Below are positions 18,513 through 28,688 of a stretch of 64,000 bases of DNA, in pieces. Both the position numbers and the translations under genes were made by a program. Source of the stretch: Deferribacteres bacterium (GTDB lineage Bacteria > Zhuqueibacterota > Zhuqueibacteria > Zhuqueibacterales > Geothermadaptataceae). The notes under the pieces are model-generated. The model made no database searches. It was given only the letters and a program-made list of their open reading frames with translations, and was not told the origin of the DNA. The stretch covers positions 186,001-250,000 of the forward strand of contig JACKDF010000004.1 in assembly GCA_020633655.1 (NCBI GenBank), in the 5' to 3' direction. Every line of letters starts with the position of its first letter. Position 1 is the stretch's first letter.

Positions 18513-19931
18513 ATGAAGAATAAGGAAAAAAAGCTCCTGGCTATCGCATTTATTTACCCTCCGATGGCACGAGCGGGAGTACACCGTAGTGTGCGTTTTG
18601 TGCGTTTTCTCAAGGAGTTGGGCTGGCAGATCTCCGTTTTGACACCGGATGAAAAATATTATCCTCCGCAAACCCCCGTCGATCATGGATTAAACAATAA
18701 AATTCCCGAAGGTATCGTCGTATCCCGCACGGCTGTTTTTCAGGGCATGTACAAATTATTTAATTTAAAAGTGAAGATGGGAAATGAGGCAAACGGTCAG
18801 GTGAAAGATGAGCGTGATAAAGAAAAAATTGCACCCATCAGTCATGATGAATTGACGTCTTTGGCCGAAAAAATTAAGCCGCAAAAGCCGGTTACGAAAA
18901 AATCGAAGAAACAGGCCCTGAAGGATTTTATTTTTGATCTTTTTACGTTACCGGATAAAGAAGTTTTTTGGTTGCCTTATGCTTTGTTTCGTGGATGGCG
19001 TCTGCATCGGCACAATGCATTTAACATTATTTATTCGACGGCACCGCCTTTCACTGACCATCTCGTCGCCTTGTTTTTGAAAAAATTATCCGGCAAGCCA
19101 TGGATAGCAGACTTTCGCGATCCATGGGCACGTGCGCCAATGAAAAAACAAGAACTCAGCGGAACATTCCGTGGCCGTGCTATCCATTTTTTTGAACGTA
19201 AATTTGTACAGCACGCGGATAAAATTATCCTGAATACCGATTGGGCGCATACAGAATTTATGCAATTCTACAAGGGTAAAGCGGCTGCAAAATTCGTCGT
19301 TATAAACAATGGTTTTGATCCCGAGGATTTCGAAAACCTGACTTTTAGTGAAATGACGGGAGTTCCTGCAAAATTGCGCATAACCCATACGGGTGCGCTG
19401 TACCGCATGCGGGATCCAGGCGCATTTTTTCAGGCACTCAGCGAAGTGATCGATGAGGGTGTGATTAACAAAGACGAGATCGAAGTCAATTTCGTTGGTA
19501 TTATTGCTCGGGAACTCTACAACAGCTTTTCAAATCTTGCCCATCTCGAGGATGTCGTGAAAGTCTATCCGCCTGTGAGCCACGAAGAAGCATTGCGCTT
19601 TCAGGCACAAGCGGATGTTTTACTGGCATTGCAACCAGGGACGAATCTGAGTATTCCCGGAAAAATATTTGAATATATCGCCTTACGGAAATACATTTTC
19701 GCTGTGACAATTCCCGGTGCCACGGCCGATCTGGTAAAAAATTACCATTTGGGGAGTGTCGTCGATCCGCAGGATTTTAATGCCTTAAAGCAGGAGTTGG
19801 TTAATCTAGTACAAAAATGGCGTCAAAATCAATTGAGTGTGCATCTTAATGGCGCATACGATAAGTTCAATGGTCGTAACCAAAGCAGAGAATTGCATGA
19901 TTTGCTGACAGAACTTCTGGAGCGCAGGTGA
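18513..19931 (+). CDS. Glycosyltransferase, GT4-like (GT-B fold)
   Basis: 472 residues. The N-terminal domain has the typical IAFIYPPMARAGVHRSVRF opening of GT4 enzymes and ISVLTPDEKYY. The C-terminal domain holds ITHTGALYRMRDP and the PGKIFEYIALRKYIFAV donor-binding segment. A charged insertion (about residues 85-140, rich in Lys and Glu) interrupts the N-terminal domain. It should be a soluble or peripheral enzyme adding one sugar to the lipid-linked repeat unit. It starts 15 bp after the deacetylase and overlaps the next gene by 4 bp, so the three are probably co-translated. Confidence 0.82.
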   Translation: MKNKEKKLLAIAFIYPPMARAGVHRSVRFVRFLKELGWQISVLTPDEKYYPPQTPVDHGLNNKIPEGIVVSRTAVFQGMYKLFNLKVKMGNEANGQVKDERDKEKIAPISHDELTSLAEKIKPQKPVTKKSKKQALKDFIFDLFTLPDKEVFWLPYALFRGWRLHRHNAFNIIYSTAPPFTDHLVALFLKKLSGKPWIADFRDPWARAPMKKQELSGTFRGRAIHFFERKFVQHADKIILNTDWAHTEFMQFYKGKAAAKFVVINNGFDPEDFENLTFSEMTGVPAKLRITHTGALYRMRDPGAFFQALSEVIDEGVINKDEIEVNFVGIIARELYNSFSNLAHLEDVVKVYPPVSHEEALRFQAQADVLLALQPGTNLSIPGKIFEYIALRKYIFAVTIPGATADLVKNYHLGSVVDPQDFNALKQELVNLVQKWRQNQLSVHLNGAYDKFNGRNQSRELHDLLTELLERR

Positions 19932-20968
19932 AAGTCGGAATTGAAAACGTCATCTCGGAACTGACGGAGCAGGAAAAGCACTACTTTCCTGCCGGGCTTG
20001 AGGGGGAGTTGAAAGTCGTCAGGAAAATATGGCGTCCTTACAGCCGCGTTTATAGAATTCAGGCAGGTGCAAATGGCTCAACCCGCTATTTTTGGGTCAA
20101 AATGTTTAAAATGCCCGAGGGGTTTAAGGAAAAGGCGGATAAGTACCTCAGCCGTTTGAAAACTGAATTTGACATTACACAAAAGTTGCAAGCTGCTTTT
20201 GTGGACACAGCGGAAATGGGCGTTATTTCTCCTCTGGCTTTTTTCCCGCAATTTGGCGCTGTTGTGACCTGGGAAAGCAAAGGACAACCCTTGAGTGATC
20301 TCATTGATCGTAACGCCAGATTATGGTCAAAGGATGCGAACGACAGCTTGTTGCTGGATTATGCCCACAAATGTGGCCAGGCCTTGGCACGGATGCAACA
20401 ATTTACATTGCACGATACGGAATATGACCCTTTTGAGCTTATTGAATATGCTGATATACGCCTGCAGCGGTTGGTGAAAAATAAGCGAGCGCCATTTTCG
20501 GAAGCACAGCGCAAACAAGTGCTTACCTTTCTTGAAAGAGAAATTCCGCACGTATCGATAGAAGAACGACGCGTTTGTGGTGTACACAGTGATTTTGCAG
20601 CCTTTAATGTTTTAGCGGCTGATGGGCACATTACACTAACGGACTTCACCTCATTTAAAACAGGCTCTTCCTACGTGGATCTGACTTACTTTTACCAACG
20701 ACTTGGTGGTTTTTTACATAAGCCCATTTTCAGGGAAAATTTTATACGACAATTGCAGCAGGAATTCCTTTCAGGATATGGAATCTCCGGGATTGAGCAT
20801 CACCGCATGTTTACCCTCTCTCTTGTTCGACATACCATAAATAACTTCAGCTCCCTCGCTAGAAATCGCCGTGGTGGATTGGGAAAAATACCGTTGCCGC
20901 ATGTGCAGCTTTTTCATCGCCGTATTTTTCACATCTATCGTGAATGGCTCGATCAAGTATGCGTTTGA
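19928..20968 (+). CDS. Kinase-fold phosphotransferase (APH/choline-kinase-like)
   Basis: 346 residues. It carries the Brenner motif HSDFAAFNV (about residues 218-226) and the metal-binding LTDFTSF motif (about 237-243) of aminoglycoside/choline phosphotransferases, and an N-terminal lobe with WVKMFKMP for the ATP-binding lysine. Antibiotic resistance is unlikely given the setting; phosphorylation of a sugar, a lipid-linked intermediate or an amino alcohol for polymer decoration is more plausible. The GTG at 19928 overlaps the TGA of the glycosyltransferase (GTGA). Substrate unknown. Confidence 0.7.
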   Translation: MKVGIENVISELTEQEKHYFPAGLEGELKVVRKIWRPYSRVYRIQAGANGSTRYFWVKMFKMPEGFKEKADKYLSRLKTEFDITQKLQAAFVDTAEMGVISPLAFFPQFGAVVTWESKGQPLSDLIDRNARLWSKDANDSLLLDYAHKCGQALARMQQFTLHDTEYDPFELIEYADIRLQRLVKNKRAPFSEAQRKQVLTFLEREIPHVSIEERRVCGVHSDFAAFNVLAADGHITLTDFTSFKTGSSYVDLTYFYQRLGGFLHKPIFRENFIRQLQQEFLSGYGISGIEHHRMFTLSLVRHTINNFSSLARNRRGGLGKIPLPHVQLFHRRIFHIYREWLDQVCV

Positions 20969-21098
20969 TTCGGAATACCGTTAATCTGAAAAATTAACTG
21001 TTTTTATTCCCGGAGTCATGCGCAGACATTTCGTTCTGAATGTACTTTTTCTTAGATGTTGTCATATTTTTTAATACGTAGTGTACTATGAGGTAGGA

Positions 21099-23690
21099 AT
21101 GCAAATCAGGCACCCGCATGAAATATATAAAGAGCCCCGGTCTCGTCGAGTAAAAATATTGGTTTTTGCTTTTTTACTTCTGATGGTGAACGCAGGTTAT
21201 CTTTCAACCTTCAAGGAAGTCAGTACTTTTTATTTCTTCAATGTGATGTTCCACATCGCGTTGGGATTGGTAGTGATTATTCCTTTCATCCGCTATGCAT
21301 TCCAATATTTGCAGCAGGATGTTCGGTTCGGTAAAGGCTTTGGCCGGATGATGGGAAATCTCGGGTTTGCCGCGATGGTACTCGGTTTTCTTTTTGGATT
21401 GATCATCCTTTTTCGTGGTAAAATGTCACGGGAAGCATGGCTTCTCTATTCTCACATCGGGTTCAGTATTTTTGGCTGTTTAGCCATGATTTCTTCCATT
21501 CGGCGTGCAGGTTACCAGATTAGCGTGGATAACGTTTACATCACCGCAGGCCGCTGGGGATTAGTATTTTTTATTACCGCTGGGATGATCCCAATTCTTG
21601 GATTTATGACTCGTACGATTTTCCCAACCGTTAACTATTCCATTTATAACAACGAAGTAGCAAAAAATTTGATGTATGATCTTGCACCGGAGCAGGTATA
21701 CAATCATTTTTATGCCAGCCCGGCTTCCAGCTCTTCAAGTGACATTGGCGATACAGATTTTATTCACGACTCAGCGACGTGCGGTCAAAGTGGCTGTCAT
21801 ACAGGAATTTATAACCAGTGGAAAAAATCGACTCATGCGGAACCTGCGTTGGCAGATACCTGGTATCGCTCCTCTGTGGCCAATCTGCAGAAGGATGATG
21901 AACAATCTACCGTGAATTATTGCTCCGGTTGTCATGCTCCTGCCTTGCTGCTGTCGCAGAATGGGGAAAAACCGGTTATTTCAGCATCGGAAGAACTTCT
22001 TGCACAATCCAACATCGGTTGTAACGCTTGTCACGCTGCCAAACGGGTAAATAACACCATGGGCAATGGCGATTATGTATTGCAGCGACCGCGATCCTAT
22101 ACACATATGTCTTCCGATATCGAGTTTTTTCGCAAGCTTTTTGCCTTTAAGCTGCATGTCGATCCAGACCCTCATAAAGACTTTTTTCTTAAACCATTCA
22201 TGACGCGACAAAATTCGGAGTTTTGCTCGAGCTGTCATAAGTTAAACAGCGCAATCCGTCAGACCCAGCACCTGGCCATTGGTGCAATGGACAATTACGA
22301 TTCATGGCAGAAAAGCGCATTTGCCGGAAAAAGAATTGACACTTTTAAGGATACTCGCGAACATGACTGCGCTGATTGTCACATGCCGCGTATGCGTATG
22401 GACGATCCAGCTGCGAAAAGTGGGACGGTACACGATCATTCTTTTAATTATCATGTTGTTAATCAAAAAGGATCGACAACAGAAAATGATTTAATTGTGC
22501 AAAGATATAAGATTAATCCAATTCGTCTCGATGTGGTTTCTATTCAGAAAAAAGATGGAAATGAATTCCCAACGCAAATCAGCTATTTTGATGAAGATGC
22601 TGTGTCGATTCAGCCGGGAGCCACGGTGGGCTTGCAGGTGTTGGTGCAATCCAATGAAATCGGCCACGATTTTCCCGGGCGCTACAGCGAATCCATTGAA
22701 ACCTGGCTGGAAGTAAAAGTTCGCGACGAGCATGACCGTTTGGTTTTTCAATCCGGTACCATCGACGATTTCAACCGGGTCGATAAAGATGCCATGAAGT
22801 GGGGCACAGTGTATTATGACCGAAAAGGAAGGCTGGTCACATGGCCGCACGGATTTACAGCGGGAAAAATCACTTATGATCACCGCCTTAAACCACTGAC
22901 TTCAGAAGTGGTGCACTATGAATTTCAAATTCCCGAAAATTGTGGTGATGAATTGTACATTACGGCTCGTCTCAAACAGCGTAATATCCAGGAGAAAGAG
23001 GACGAACTCCTGACGATGAAGTCGTCAAATGGCGTCGTCCATTCACCGAATGCAATGTCATCGGTTCATGTGGCAAAAATTGTTGCAGAAACCTTAACGG
23101 GTATTTCGATCGCGAAACAACTACGTCTACCAATGAAAAATACCATTCTCGGTACGGATGAAATCTATCAGATTTGGTTTAACTATGGCATTGCTCTTTT
23201 CCTGAAACAGGAATGGGATGACGCCGAGCGCGCCTTTTTGCAAGCTGCAAAAATAAACGGGGACGATGTGCATTTGTGGATAAACATGGCCCGCGCTGCT
23301 TTGGAAAAAAGTGATTGGGAAACGACAGAAATATATCTTGAAAAAGCACGCGCCATCGAACCCGGACTGGATAGAATCGTCTATTACCAGGCGATGATGG
23401 CGGACAAAAAAGGAAACCTTGACGAGGCCCTTTCCCTGCTCCGCGACATTCGTAAAAATTACTACACAGACCGCGTCTTTTTGTTGAAGCTGGCGGAAGT
23501 GCAGATGAAACGTCAGTTTTACAAACGCGCTGGAAAATGGTACAAAAAAATTCTGGAATTTGCCCCGGATGATCTCGACGCCCATCGTGGGTTGCGTGAG
23601 GTCTACAAAAATCTTGACTACGACGAAGGTTTCCAGAACGAAGACAAGCTGGTACGCGCCCTTGAAAAGGCACTTTCCCACCATGAATAG
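21099..23690 (+). CDS. Membrane-bound multiheme c-type cytochrome with C-terminal TPR domain
   Basis: 863 residues. Residues about 20-190 contain four or five membrane helices. A periplasmic heme domain follows with four CxxCH sites (CSGCH, CNACH, CSSCH, CADCH) and a first, longer CGQSGCH site (CX4CH), all between about residues 225 and 430. Residues about 460-670 are a beta-rich region with no clear match. Residues about 690-860 carry tetratricopeptide repeats (QEWDDAERAFLQAAKINGDD and similar). It resembles cytochrome c554-type multiheme proteins fused to TPRs; the electron-transfer partner is unknown. ATG 21099 has GAGG 5 nt upstream, better than the GTG at 21081. It follows the EPS genes after a 130-bp gap and may be a separate unit. 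Confidence 0.8.
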   Translation: MQIRHPHEIYKEPRSRRVKILVFAFLLLMVNAGYLSTFKEVSTFYFFNVMFHIALGLVVIIPFIRYAFQYLQQDVRFGKGFGRMMGNLGFAAMVLGFLFGLIILFRGKMSREAWLLYSHIGFSIFGCLAMISSIRRAGYQISVDNVYITAGRWGLVFFITAGMIPILGFMTRTIFPTVNYSIYNNEVAKNLMYDLAPEQVYNHFYASPASSSSSDIGDTDFIHDSATCGQSGCHTGIYNQWKKSTHAEPALADTWYRSSVANLQKDDEQSTVNYCSGCHAPALLLSQNGEKPVISASEELLAQSNIGCNACHAAKRVNNTMGNGDYVLQRPRSYTHMSSDIEFFRKLFAFKLHVDPDPHKDFFLKPFMTRQNSEFCSSCHKLNSAIRQTQHLAIGAMDNYDSWQKSAFAGKRIDTFKDTREHDCADCHMPRMRMDDPAAKSGTVHDHSFNYHVVNQKGSTTENDLIVQRYKINPIRLDVVSIQKKDGNEFPTQISYFDEDAVSIQPGATVGLQVLVQSNEIGHDFPGRYSESIETWLEVKVRDEHDRLVFQSGTIDDFNRVDKDAMKWGTVYYDRKGRLVTWPHGFTAGKITYDHRLKPLTSEVVHYEFQIPENCGDELYITARLKQRNIQEKEDELLTMKSSNGVVHSPNAMSSVHVAKIVAETLTGISIAKQLRLPMKNTILGTDEIYQIWFNYGIALFLKQEWDDAERAFLQAAKINGDDVHLWINMARAALEKSDWETTEIYLEKARAIEPGLDRIVYYQAMMADKKGNLDEALSLLRDIRKNYYTDRVFLLKLAEVQMKRQFYKRAGKWYKKILEFAPDDLDAHRGLREVYKNLDYDEGFQNEDKLVRALEKALSHHE

Positions 23691-23693
23691 TTT

Positions 23694-23725
23694 ACAGGTG
23701 AGAACAAAGGGATGTTCTCACCTGT
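23694..23725 (+). terminator. Perfect 13-bp hairpin after the cytochrome gene
   Basis: ACAGGTGAGAACA (23694-23706) pairs with TGTTCTCACCTGT (23713-23725) around a 6-nt loop, 3 bp after the stop. The tail is only moderately T-rich, so it may be a terminator or an mRNA 3'-end stabiliser. Confidence 0.6.
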
Positions 23726-24081
23726 ATCTCTTAACCACATGTAGCTTCCCACCCCAATGACATCTTTTCAGTAAAAATCGCAGAAATTACGCTTGCGATT
23801 TACCTCATTTTTTTATTCTTTTACCGGATTCTTTTTTAGAAATTTAAGTCTTTGTTATTCAGAAACTTTAGCAGTTTAATAAGTGCCTGTTTAGTATCAC
23901 TTTCCCTTACATTTTGTGGGATAGTACCATTTCATCTCTTCTGAGTTTTTAAGTTTTTCAGAAGGCAGCTATCTCGCAGTTTGTTAACGATGTTCATAAG
24001 ATGAAACTCCCTCGATGATAGCAGTTTCTGATTGTCATCCTTCGGGAAATAATTCAAATATACTGGAGAATAAAACCAGCG
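23726..24081. other. Non-coding gap before carA
   Basis: About 355 bp, A/T rich. I see no convincing gene, tRNA, attenuator or pyrimidine-responsive leader. A promoter for carA presumably lies here but I cannot point to clear hexamers. Confidence 0.4.
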
Positions 24082-25137
24082 ATGAGTGCAAAACTAGTTC
24101 TTGAAGATGGAACAATTCTATTTGGGACAGCCTTTGGAGCAACAAAATCCACTTTTGGCGAGGTTGTTTTTAATACAGGCATGGTCGGCTATCCGGAAAC
24201 ATTGACCGATCCTTCCTATACCGGACAAATTCTGGTGTTAACGTATCCCCTGGTGGGAAATTACGGCATTGCCGAGCGATCCTTTGAAGACAATATGCAT
24301 CGTTTTTTTGAGTCGGAAAAAATACACTTGAGCGGCCTTGTCGTTTCTGAACTTTCGCACAAGTACAGCCATTGGAATGCAGAAATTAGTCTGGATGCGT
24401 GGTTGCAGGAGCAAAACGTCCCCGGGATTTATGGAATCGATACACGACTCCTGACCCAGAAATTGCGCACGCGAGGCGCCATGCTGGGCAAATTGATCAT
24501 GCGGGAGGAATATCTGGATTTTTTTGATCCGAATAGTGAAAATCTGGTCGCCAAAGCCAGCCGTAAAGTTCCGCAAACATTTGGTAAAGGTAAGAAAAAA
24601 GTTGTTGTTATCGATTGCGGCTGCAAAAATAACATTATTCGCTCACTGATTTCACGTGGTGTGGAAACACAGGTTGTGCCGTGGAATTGGCCGGTAGAAA
24701 AAGAAGAATTTGATGGTGTGCTCATTTCCAATGGACCCGGCGATCCCATCCAGGCAGAAAAAACGGTACAAACCGTGCGCGAACTCTTCGATGCCGGTAA
24801 ACCAATTCTCGGCATTTGCATGGGAAATCAGATTCTGTCCCTCGCAGCAGGAGCCCGGACTTATAAATTGAAGTATGGCCACCGCAGTCAAAACCAACCA
24901 TGTATTCAGGTGGGCAGCAAACGCTGTTATATCACATCACAAAACCATGGCTATGCCGTTGACGAAAACACCCTGCCCCCAGAATGGTCACCCTGGTTTT
25001 TTAATGCCAATGATGGCACCAATGAGGGAATTCGTCACAATTCCAAACCATTCATGAGTGTTCAATTCCACCCAGAAGCCACACCAGGACCCGTTGATAC
25101 GAATTTTATTTTTGATGATTTTGTGCAGATGTTGTAG
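24082..25137 (+). CDS. carA: Carbamoyl-phosphate synthase small (glutaminase) subunit
   Basis: 351 residues. It hydrolyses glutamine and passes ammonia to CarB for pyrimidine and arginine synthesis in the cytoplasm. The N-terminal domain carries the conserved NTGMVGYPETLTDPSYTGQI stretch, and the class I amidotransferase domain has the nucleophile in GICMGNQILSLAAGA and the His-Glu pair in FHPEATPGP. The family more often reads GICLGHQ; the Met and Asn here are not at the catalytic Cys. The TYPLVGNYGI segment resembles the CAD-type eukaryotic sequence. It is followed after a short repeat-containing gap by carB. Confidence 0.96.
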   Translation: MSAKLVLEDGTILFGTAFGATKSTFGEVVFNTGMVGYPETLTDPSYTGQILVLTYPLVGNYGIAERSFEDNMHRFFESEKIHLSGLVVSELSHKYSHWNAEISLDAWLQEQNVPGIYGIDTRLLTQKLRTRGAMLGKLIMREEYLDFFDPNSENLVAKASRKVPQTFGKGKKKVVVIDCGCKNNIIRSLISRGVETQVVPWNWPVEKEEFDGVLISNGPGDPIQAEKTVQTVRELFDAGKPILGICMGNQILSLAAGARTYKLKYGHRSQNQPCIQVGSKRCYITSQNHGYAVDENTLPPEWSPWFFNANDGTNEGIRHNSKPFMSVQFHPEATPGPVDTNFIFDDFVQML

Positions 25138-25169
25138 GAAAATAACAGGCCGAACGTCCAATATGCGTT

Positions 25170-25222
25170 CAGGTAAACTGTAACTTGAGACGTGAAACCT
25201 GTAACTTTCATCCTGTAACCTG
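25170..25222. repeat. Intergenic repeat with AACCTGTAAC motif (carA-carB gap)
   Basis: The gap holds AACTTGA, then AAACCTGTAAC, then a second CTGTAACCTG. The same words (AACTTGA followed by AACCTGTAAC, on the opposite strand) occur in the hairpin at 38809-38872, so the two look like members of one repeat family. Confidence 0.4.
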
Positions 25223-25247
25223 ATATCATTCTTAAACCGGAAAAATT

Positions 25248-28200
25248 ATGAAAACCATAAAAAAAGTTGTCATCCTTGGGAGCTCAGCTCTGAAAATTGG
25301 CGAGGCGGGGGAATTTGATTACTCCGGCAGCCAGGCCATAAAGGCACTGAAAGAAGAAGGTATTTTTACAGTGCTCATTAATCCCAACATTGCCACCATT
25401 CAAACTTCTGAGCATTTGGCGGACAAAGTTTACTTCCTGCCCGTAACACCCTGGTTTGTTGAGCGAATCATCGAAAAAGAAAAGCCTGATGGTATTTTGC
25501 TCGGATTCGGGGGACAGACGGCACTGAACTGTGGTGTCGAACTCGCGCAAAACAAAGTTTTCGAAAAACATAACATTACCGTTCTTGGGACACAGGTTTC
25601 TGTCATCGAAGAAACAGAAGACCGACAACTCTTTGCCAATAAATTAGCCGAGATTGATGTAAAAGTACCGCGAAGTGTAGCTGTAGAAACCATAGACGAC
25701 GCACTAAAAGTCGCTGAGAAGATCGGCTATCCCGTTATGATTCGTATCGCTTACGCTCTCGGTGGATTGGGATCGGGCTTGTGTCAGAATGAAGAGGAAG
25801 TACGTGAGCTTGCTTCGAAAGCCTTTGCTTACACCAAACAAATTCTCGTAGAGGAATACCTGCACGGCTGGAAGGAAGTCGAATACGAGGTAATGCGTGA
25901 TAGCAATGACAATTGTATCACGGTCTGCAACATGGAAAACTTCGATCCCATGGGGATTCACACCGGCGAGAGTATCGTGGTCGCGCCCAGTCAAACATTG
26001 AGTAATCACGAGTACCACAAACTTCGTGAAATCGCCATTCGGGTAATTCGTCATTTGGGCATTGTTGGCGAGTGCAACATCCAATATGCGCTGGATGCAA
26101 AATCCGACGATTACCGGGTTATTGAAGTCAACGCACGGCTGTCGCGCAGCTCGGCGCTGGCCTCCAAAGCTACGGGCTATCCACTGGCTTTTATTGCAGC
26201 AAAACTGGCGCTGGGACACAGCCTCGTGGATCTGAAAAATGCCGTAACGCAAACCACGATGGCCTGTTTCGAACCGGCACTTGATTACATTGTCGTGAAA
26301 ATTCCCCGCTGGGATTTGAAAAAATTTCGTATGGTTTCCAAGCAGATCGGTTCGAGTATGAAATCCGTCGGCGAGGTGATGGCCATAGGCCGAAATTTCG
26401 AGGAAACATTGCAAAAAGCATTGCGAATGCTCGAGATTGGCGTCGATGGGCTGGTCGGAAATGAACACATTCATTTTGACAACTTGCAGGTTGAGTTGAA
26501 AAATCCTACTGATGAACGAATATTCGCCATACCTGACGCACTGCAAAAGGGTTTATCGGTCACGGAAATTCATAACCTGACAAACATTGACCGTTGGTTT
26601 CTTTACAAAATTAAAAACATGGTTGATACCGCTGAAAAATTGCGGGTCTATGCCGGCGGTGTCTGCCCCAAAAGTGCACTTCTGGCAGCAAAAAAAGTTG
26701 GCTTCTCCGATTCGCAAATCGCAAAAATGCTGCGTATTGGCGTGCGGGAAGTGGCAGGTATGCGCAAAAATTATGGTATTACGCCCGTCGTGAAACAAAT
26801 CGATACCCTGGCTGCAGAATACCCCGCGAAAACCAACTTTCTTTATCTTACCTATAACGGCGATGAAAACGATGTCAAAGTCAGCCAGAAGAAAACAGTC
26901 ATCGTGCTCGGTTCCGGCGTCTACCGCATCGGTTCCTCCGTGGAATTCGACTGGTGCTGTGTGAACGCAGTCATGACCCTCAAAGCGATGGGGTACCACA
27001 CGGTGATGATCAACTACAACCCGGAAACCGTGAGTACGGATTACGATGAATGCGACCGCCTGTATTTTGAAGAGCTGACTTTTGAGACCGTCACTGATAT
27101 CTATGAAAAAGAAAAACCGATGGGCATTCTGATTTCCATGGGCGGACAAACGCCAAATAATCTCGCCCTGAAATTTCATGAAGCCGGCATGACAGTGCTC
27201 GGTACAAGTCCCTTAAAAATTGATCAGGCGGAAGACCGACACAAATTTTCATCGCTTCTCGATCAACTGGGCGTTGATCAGCCTGAATGGAGTGAGTTGA
27301 GTTCCATCAACGAGGCGCGAAATTTTGCCACCAAAGTTGGCTACCCGGTGCTCATTCGCCCCTCCTATGTATTGAGTGGTTCAGCGATGGCGGTGGCCTC
27401 CAATGACCGCGAACTGGAAAAATTTCTTGGCAAAGCCGCGGATATTTCAAAAGAACACCCGGTTGTCATCAGCAAGTTTATTGAAAATGCCAAAGAAATT
27501 GAATTTGATGGTGTGGCCAAAGATGGCGAGCTCATTTGCCACGCCATTTCTGAACACGTGGAAAATGCCGGGGTGCATTCGGGGGACGCAACGCTGGTTC
27601 TGCCACCGCAACGCACCTTCATTGAAACGCTACGGCAAATCCGCCTGAGTGCCCGCAAAATTGCCAAAGCCCTGCAAATCACCGGACCCTTCAATATGCA
27701 GTTCATCGCCCGTGATAACAAAGTGAAAGTCATTGAATGCAACCTGCGTGCATCGCGCAGTTTTCCCTTTGTTTCCAAAGTTTACAATCTGAATTTTATT
27801 GATATCGCCACACGAGTGATTCTCGGTGAGGAGGTGGAAAACGTCGAACGGTCGTACATGGACATGGAATATGTTGGTGTCAAAGCGCCGCACTTTTCCT
27901 TTACCCGCTTATTAGGTGCTGACCCGACTTTGGGTGTGGAAATGAGCTCCACCGGTGAAGTCGCCTGTCTCGGGGATGATTTCCAGGAAGCCTTTTTGAA
28001 AGCGATGTTATCCGTGGGATTTAAAAAACACATCAAATCGGTGCTGCTTTCTGCAGGGCCGCTGGAGAAAAAACCGGATTTCGTTGCCGTAGCACGACAA
28101 CTCAATGCAAAGGGTATAAAACTTTACGCCACTGGCGGCACCGCACGATTTCTGCACCAGTATGGCATCGAAGCGAGTATATTGCACTGGCCGTTAAAGA

Positions 28201-28439
28201 AGGAGCAGCCCAATGTTGCGGATTATCTGCGTGAGGGCAAAATCGATCTGGTGATCAACATTCCGAAGAACTTCCAGGAAGAAGAACTCACCAACGATTA
28301 CATTATTCGCCGCAAAGCCGTTGATTTTGCCATTCCGCTCATTACGGAAGCCCGGCTGGCGAGACGTTTCCTGGAAGCCGTGCTTAACAAATCCGACGAC
28401 GAGCTGCACATCAAAAGCTGGGATGAATATTGGAACTGA
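25248..28439 (+). CDS. carB: Carbamoyl-phosphate synthase large subunit
   Basis: 1063 residues, the normal full length. The two homologous ATP-grasp halves are visible: the first begins with the GEFDYSGSQAIKALKEEG region and the second near residue 545 with VIVLGSGVYRIGSSVEFDW. An oligomerisation region lies between them and an MGS-like allosteric domain is at the C-terminus (after about residue 930, with the IKLYATGGTARFL region). It makes carbamoyl phosphate from bicarbonate, ammonia and two ATP with CarA. A large open frame on the opposite strand (25704-26546) is a shadow. Confidence 0.97.
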   Translation: MKTIKKVVILGSSALKIGEAGEFDYSGSQAIKALKEEGIFTVLINPNIATIQTSEHLADKVYFLPVTPWFVERIIEKEKPDGILLGFGGQTALNCGVELAQNKVFEKHNITVLGTQVSVIEETEDRQLFANKLAEIDVKVPRSVAVETIDDALKVAEKIGYPVMIRIAYALGGLGSGLCQNEEEVRELASKAFAYTKQILVEEYLHGWKEVEYEVMRDSNDNCITVCNMENFDPMGIHTGESIVVAPSQTLSNHEYHKLREIAIRVIRHLGIVGECNIQYALDAKSDDYRVIEVNARLSRSSALASKATGYPLAFIAAKLALGHSLVDLKNAVTQTTMACFEPALDYIVVKIPRWDLKKFRMVSKQIGSSMKSVGEVMAIGRNFEETLQKALRMLEIGVDGLVGNEHIHFDNLQVELKNPTDERIFAIPDALQKGLSVTEIHNLTNIDRWFLYKIKNMVDTAEKLRVYAGGVCPKSALLAAKKVGFSDSQIAKMLRIGVREVAGMRKNYGITPVVKQIDTLAAEYPAKTNFLYLTYNGDENDVKVSQKKTVIVLGSGVYRIGSSVEFDWCCVNAVMTLKAMGYHTVMINYNPETVSTDYDECDRLYFEELTFETVTDIYEKEKPMGILISMGGQTPNNLALKFHEAGMTVLGTSPLKIDQAEDRHKFSSLLDQLGVDQPEWSELSSINEARNFATKVGYPVLIRPSYVLSGSAMAVASNDRELEKFLGKAADISKEHPVVISKFIENAKEIEFDGVAKDGELICHAISEHVENAGVHSGDATLVLPPQRTFIETLRQIRLSARKIAKALQITGPFNMQFIARDNKVKVIECNLRASRSFPFVSKVYNLNFIDIATRVILGEEVENVERSYMDMEYVGVKAPHFSFTRLLGADPTLGVEMSSTGEVACLGDDFQEAFLKAMLSVGFKKHIKSVLLSAGPLEKKPDFVAVARQLNAKGIKLYATGGTARFLHQYGIEASILHWPLKKEQPNVADYLREGKIDLVINIPKNFQEEELTNDYIIRRKAVDFAIPLITEARLARRFLEAVLNKSDDELHIKSWDEYWN

Positions 28440-28688
28440 TTTACGCATTCCTTTGTTCAAAAATATCGTAGCTCGCCCCATTGTTGGGTAAAATTGAATT
28501 CACGCAGCAGCCCTCAAGGGACAGGACAAAGTGAATTTATTGTTTTAAAATCTTATAGCTTACCCCTTGTGGCAGAAATTGATTGCGAGTAAACATGTAA
28601 AATTATGATATTTTACATTACATATATCATATTTAAGTATTTCAAGAAATTCTGGAATTGTTTTAACCATTTTATAACGGGGCAATAC

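Noticed and set aside
25704..26546. 280-codon open frame antisense to carB
   Set aside because: Shadow of carB with no signal, domain or ribosome site.
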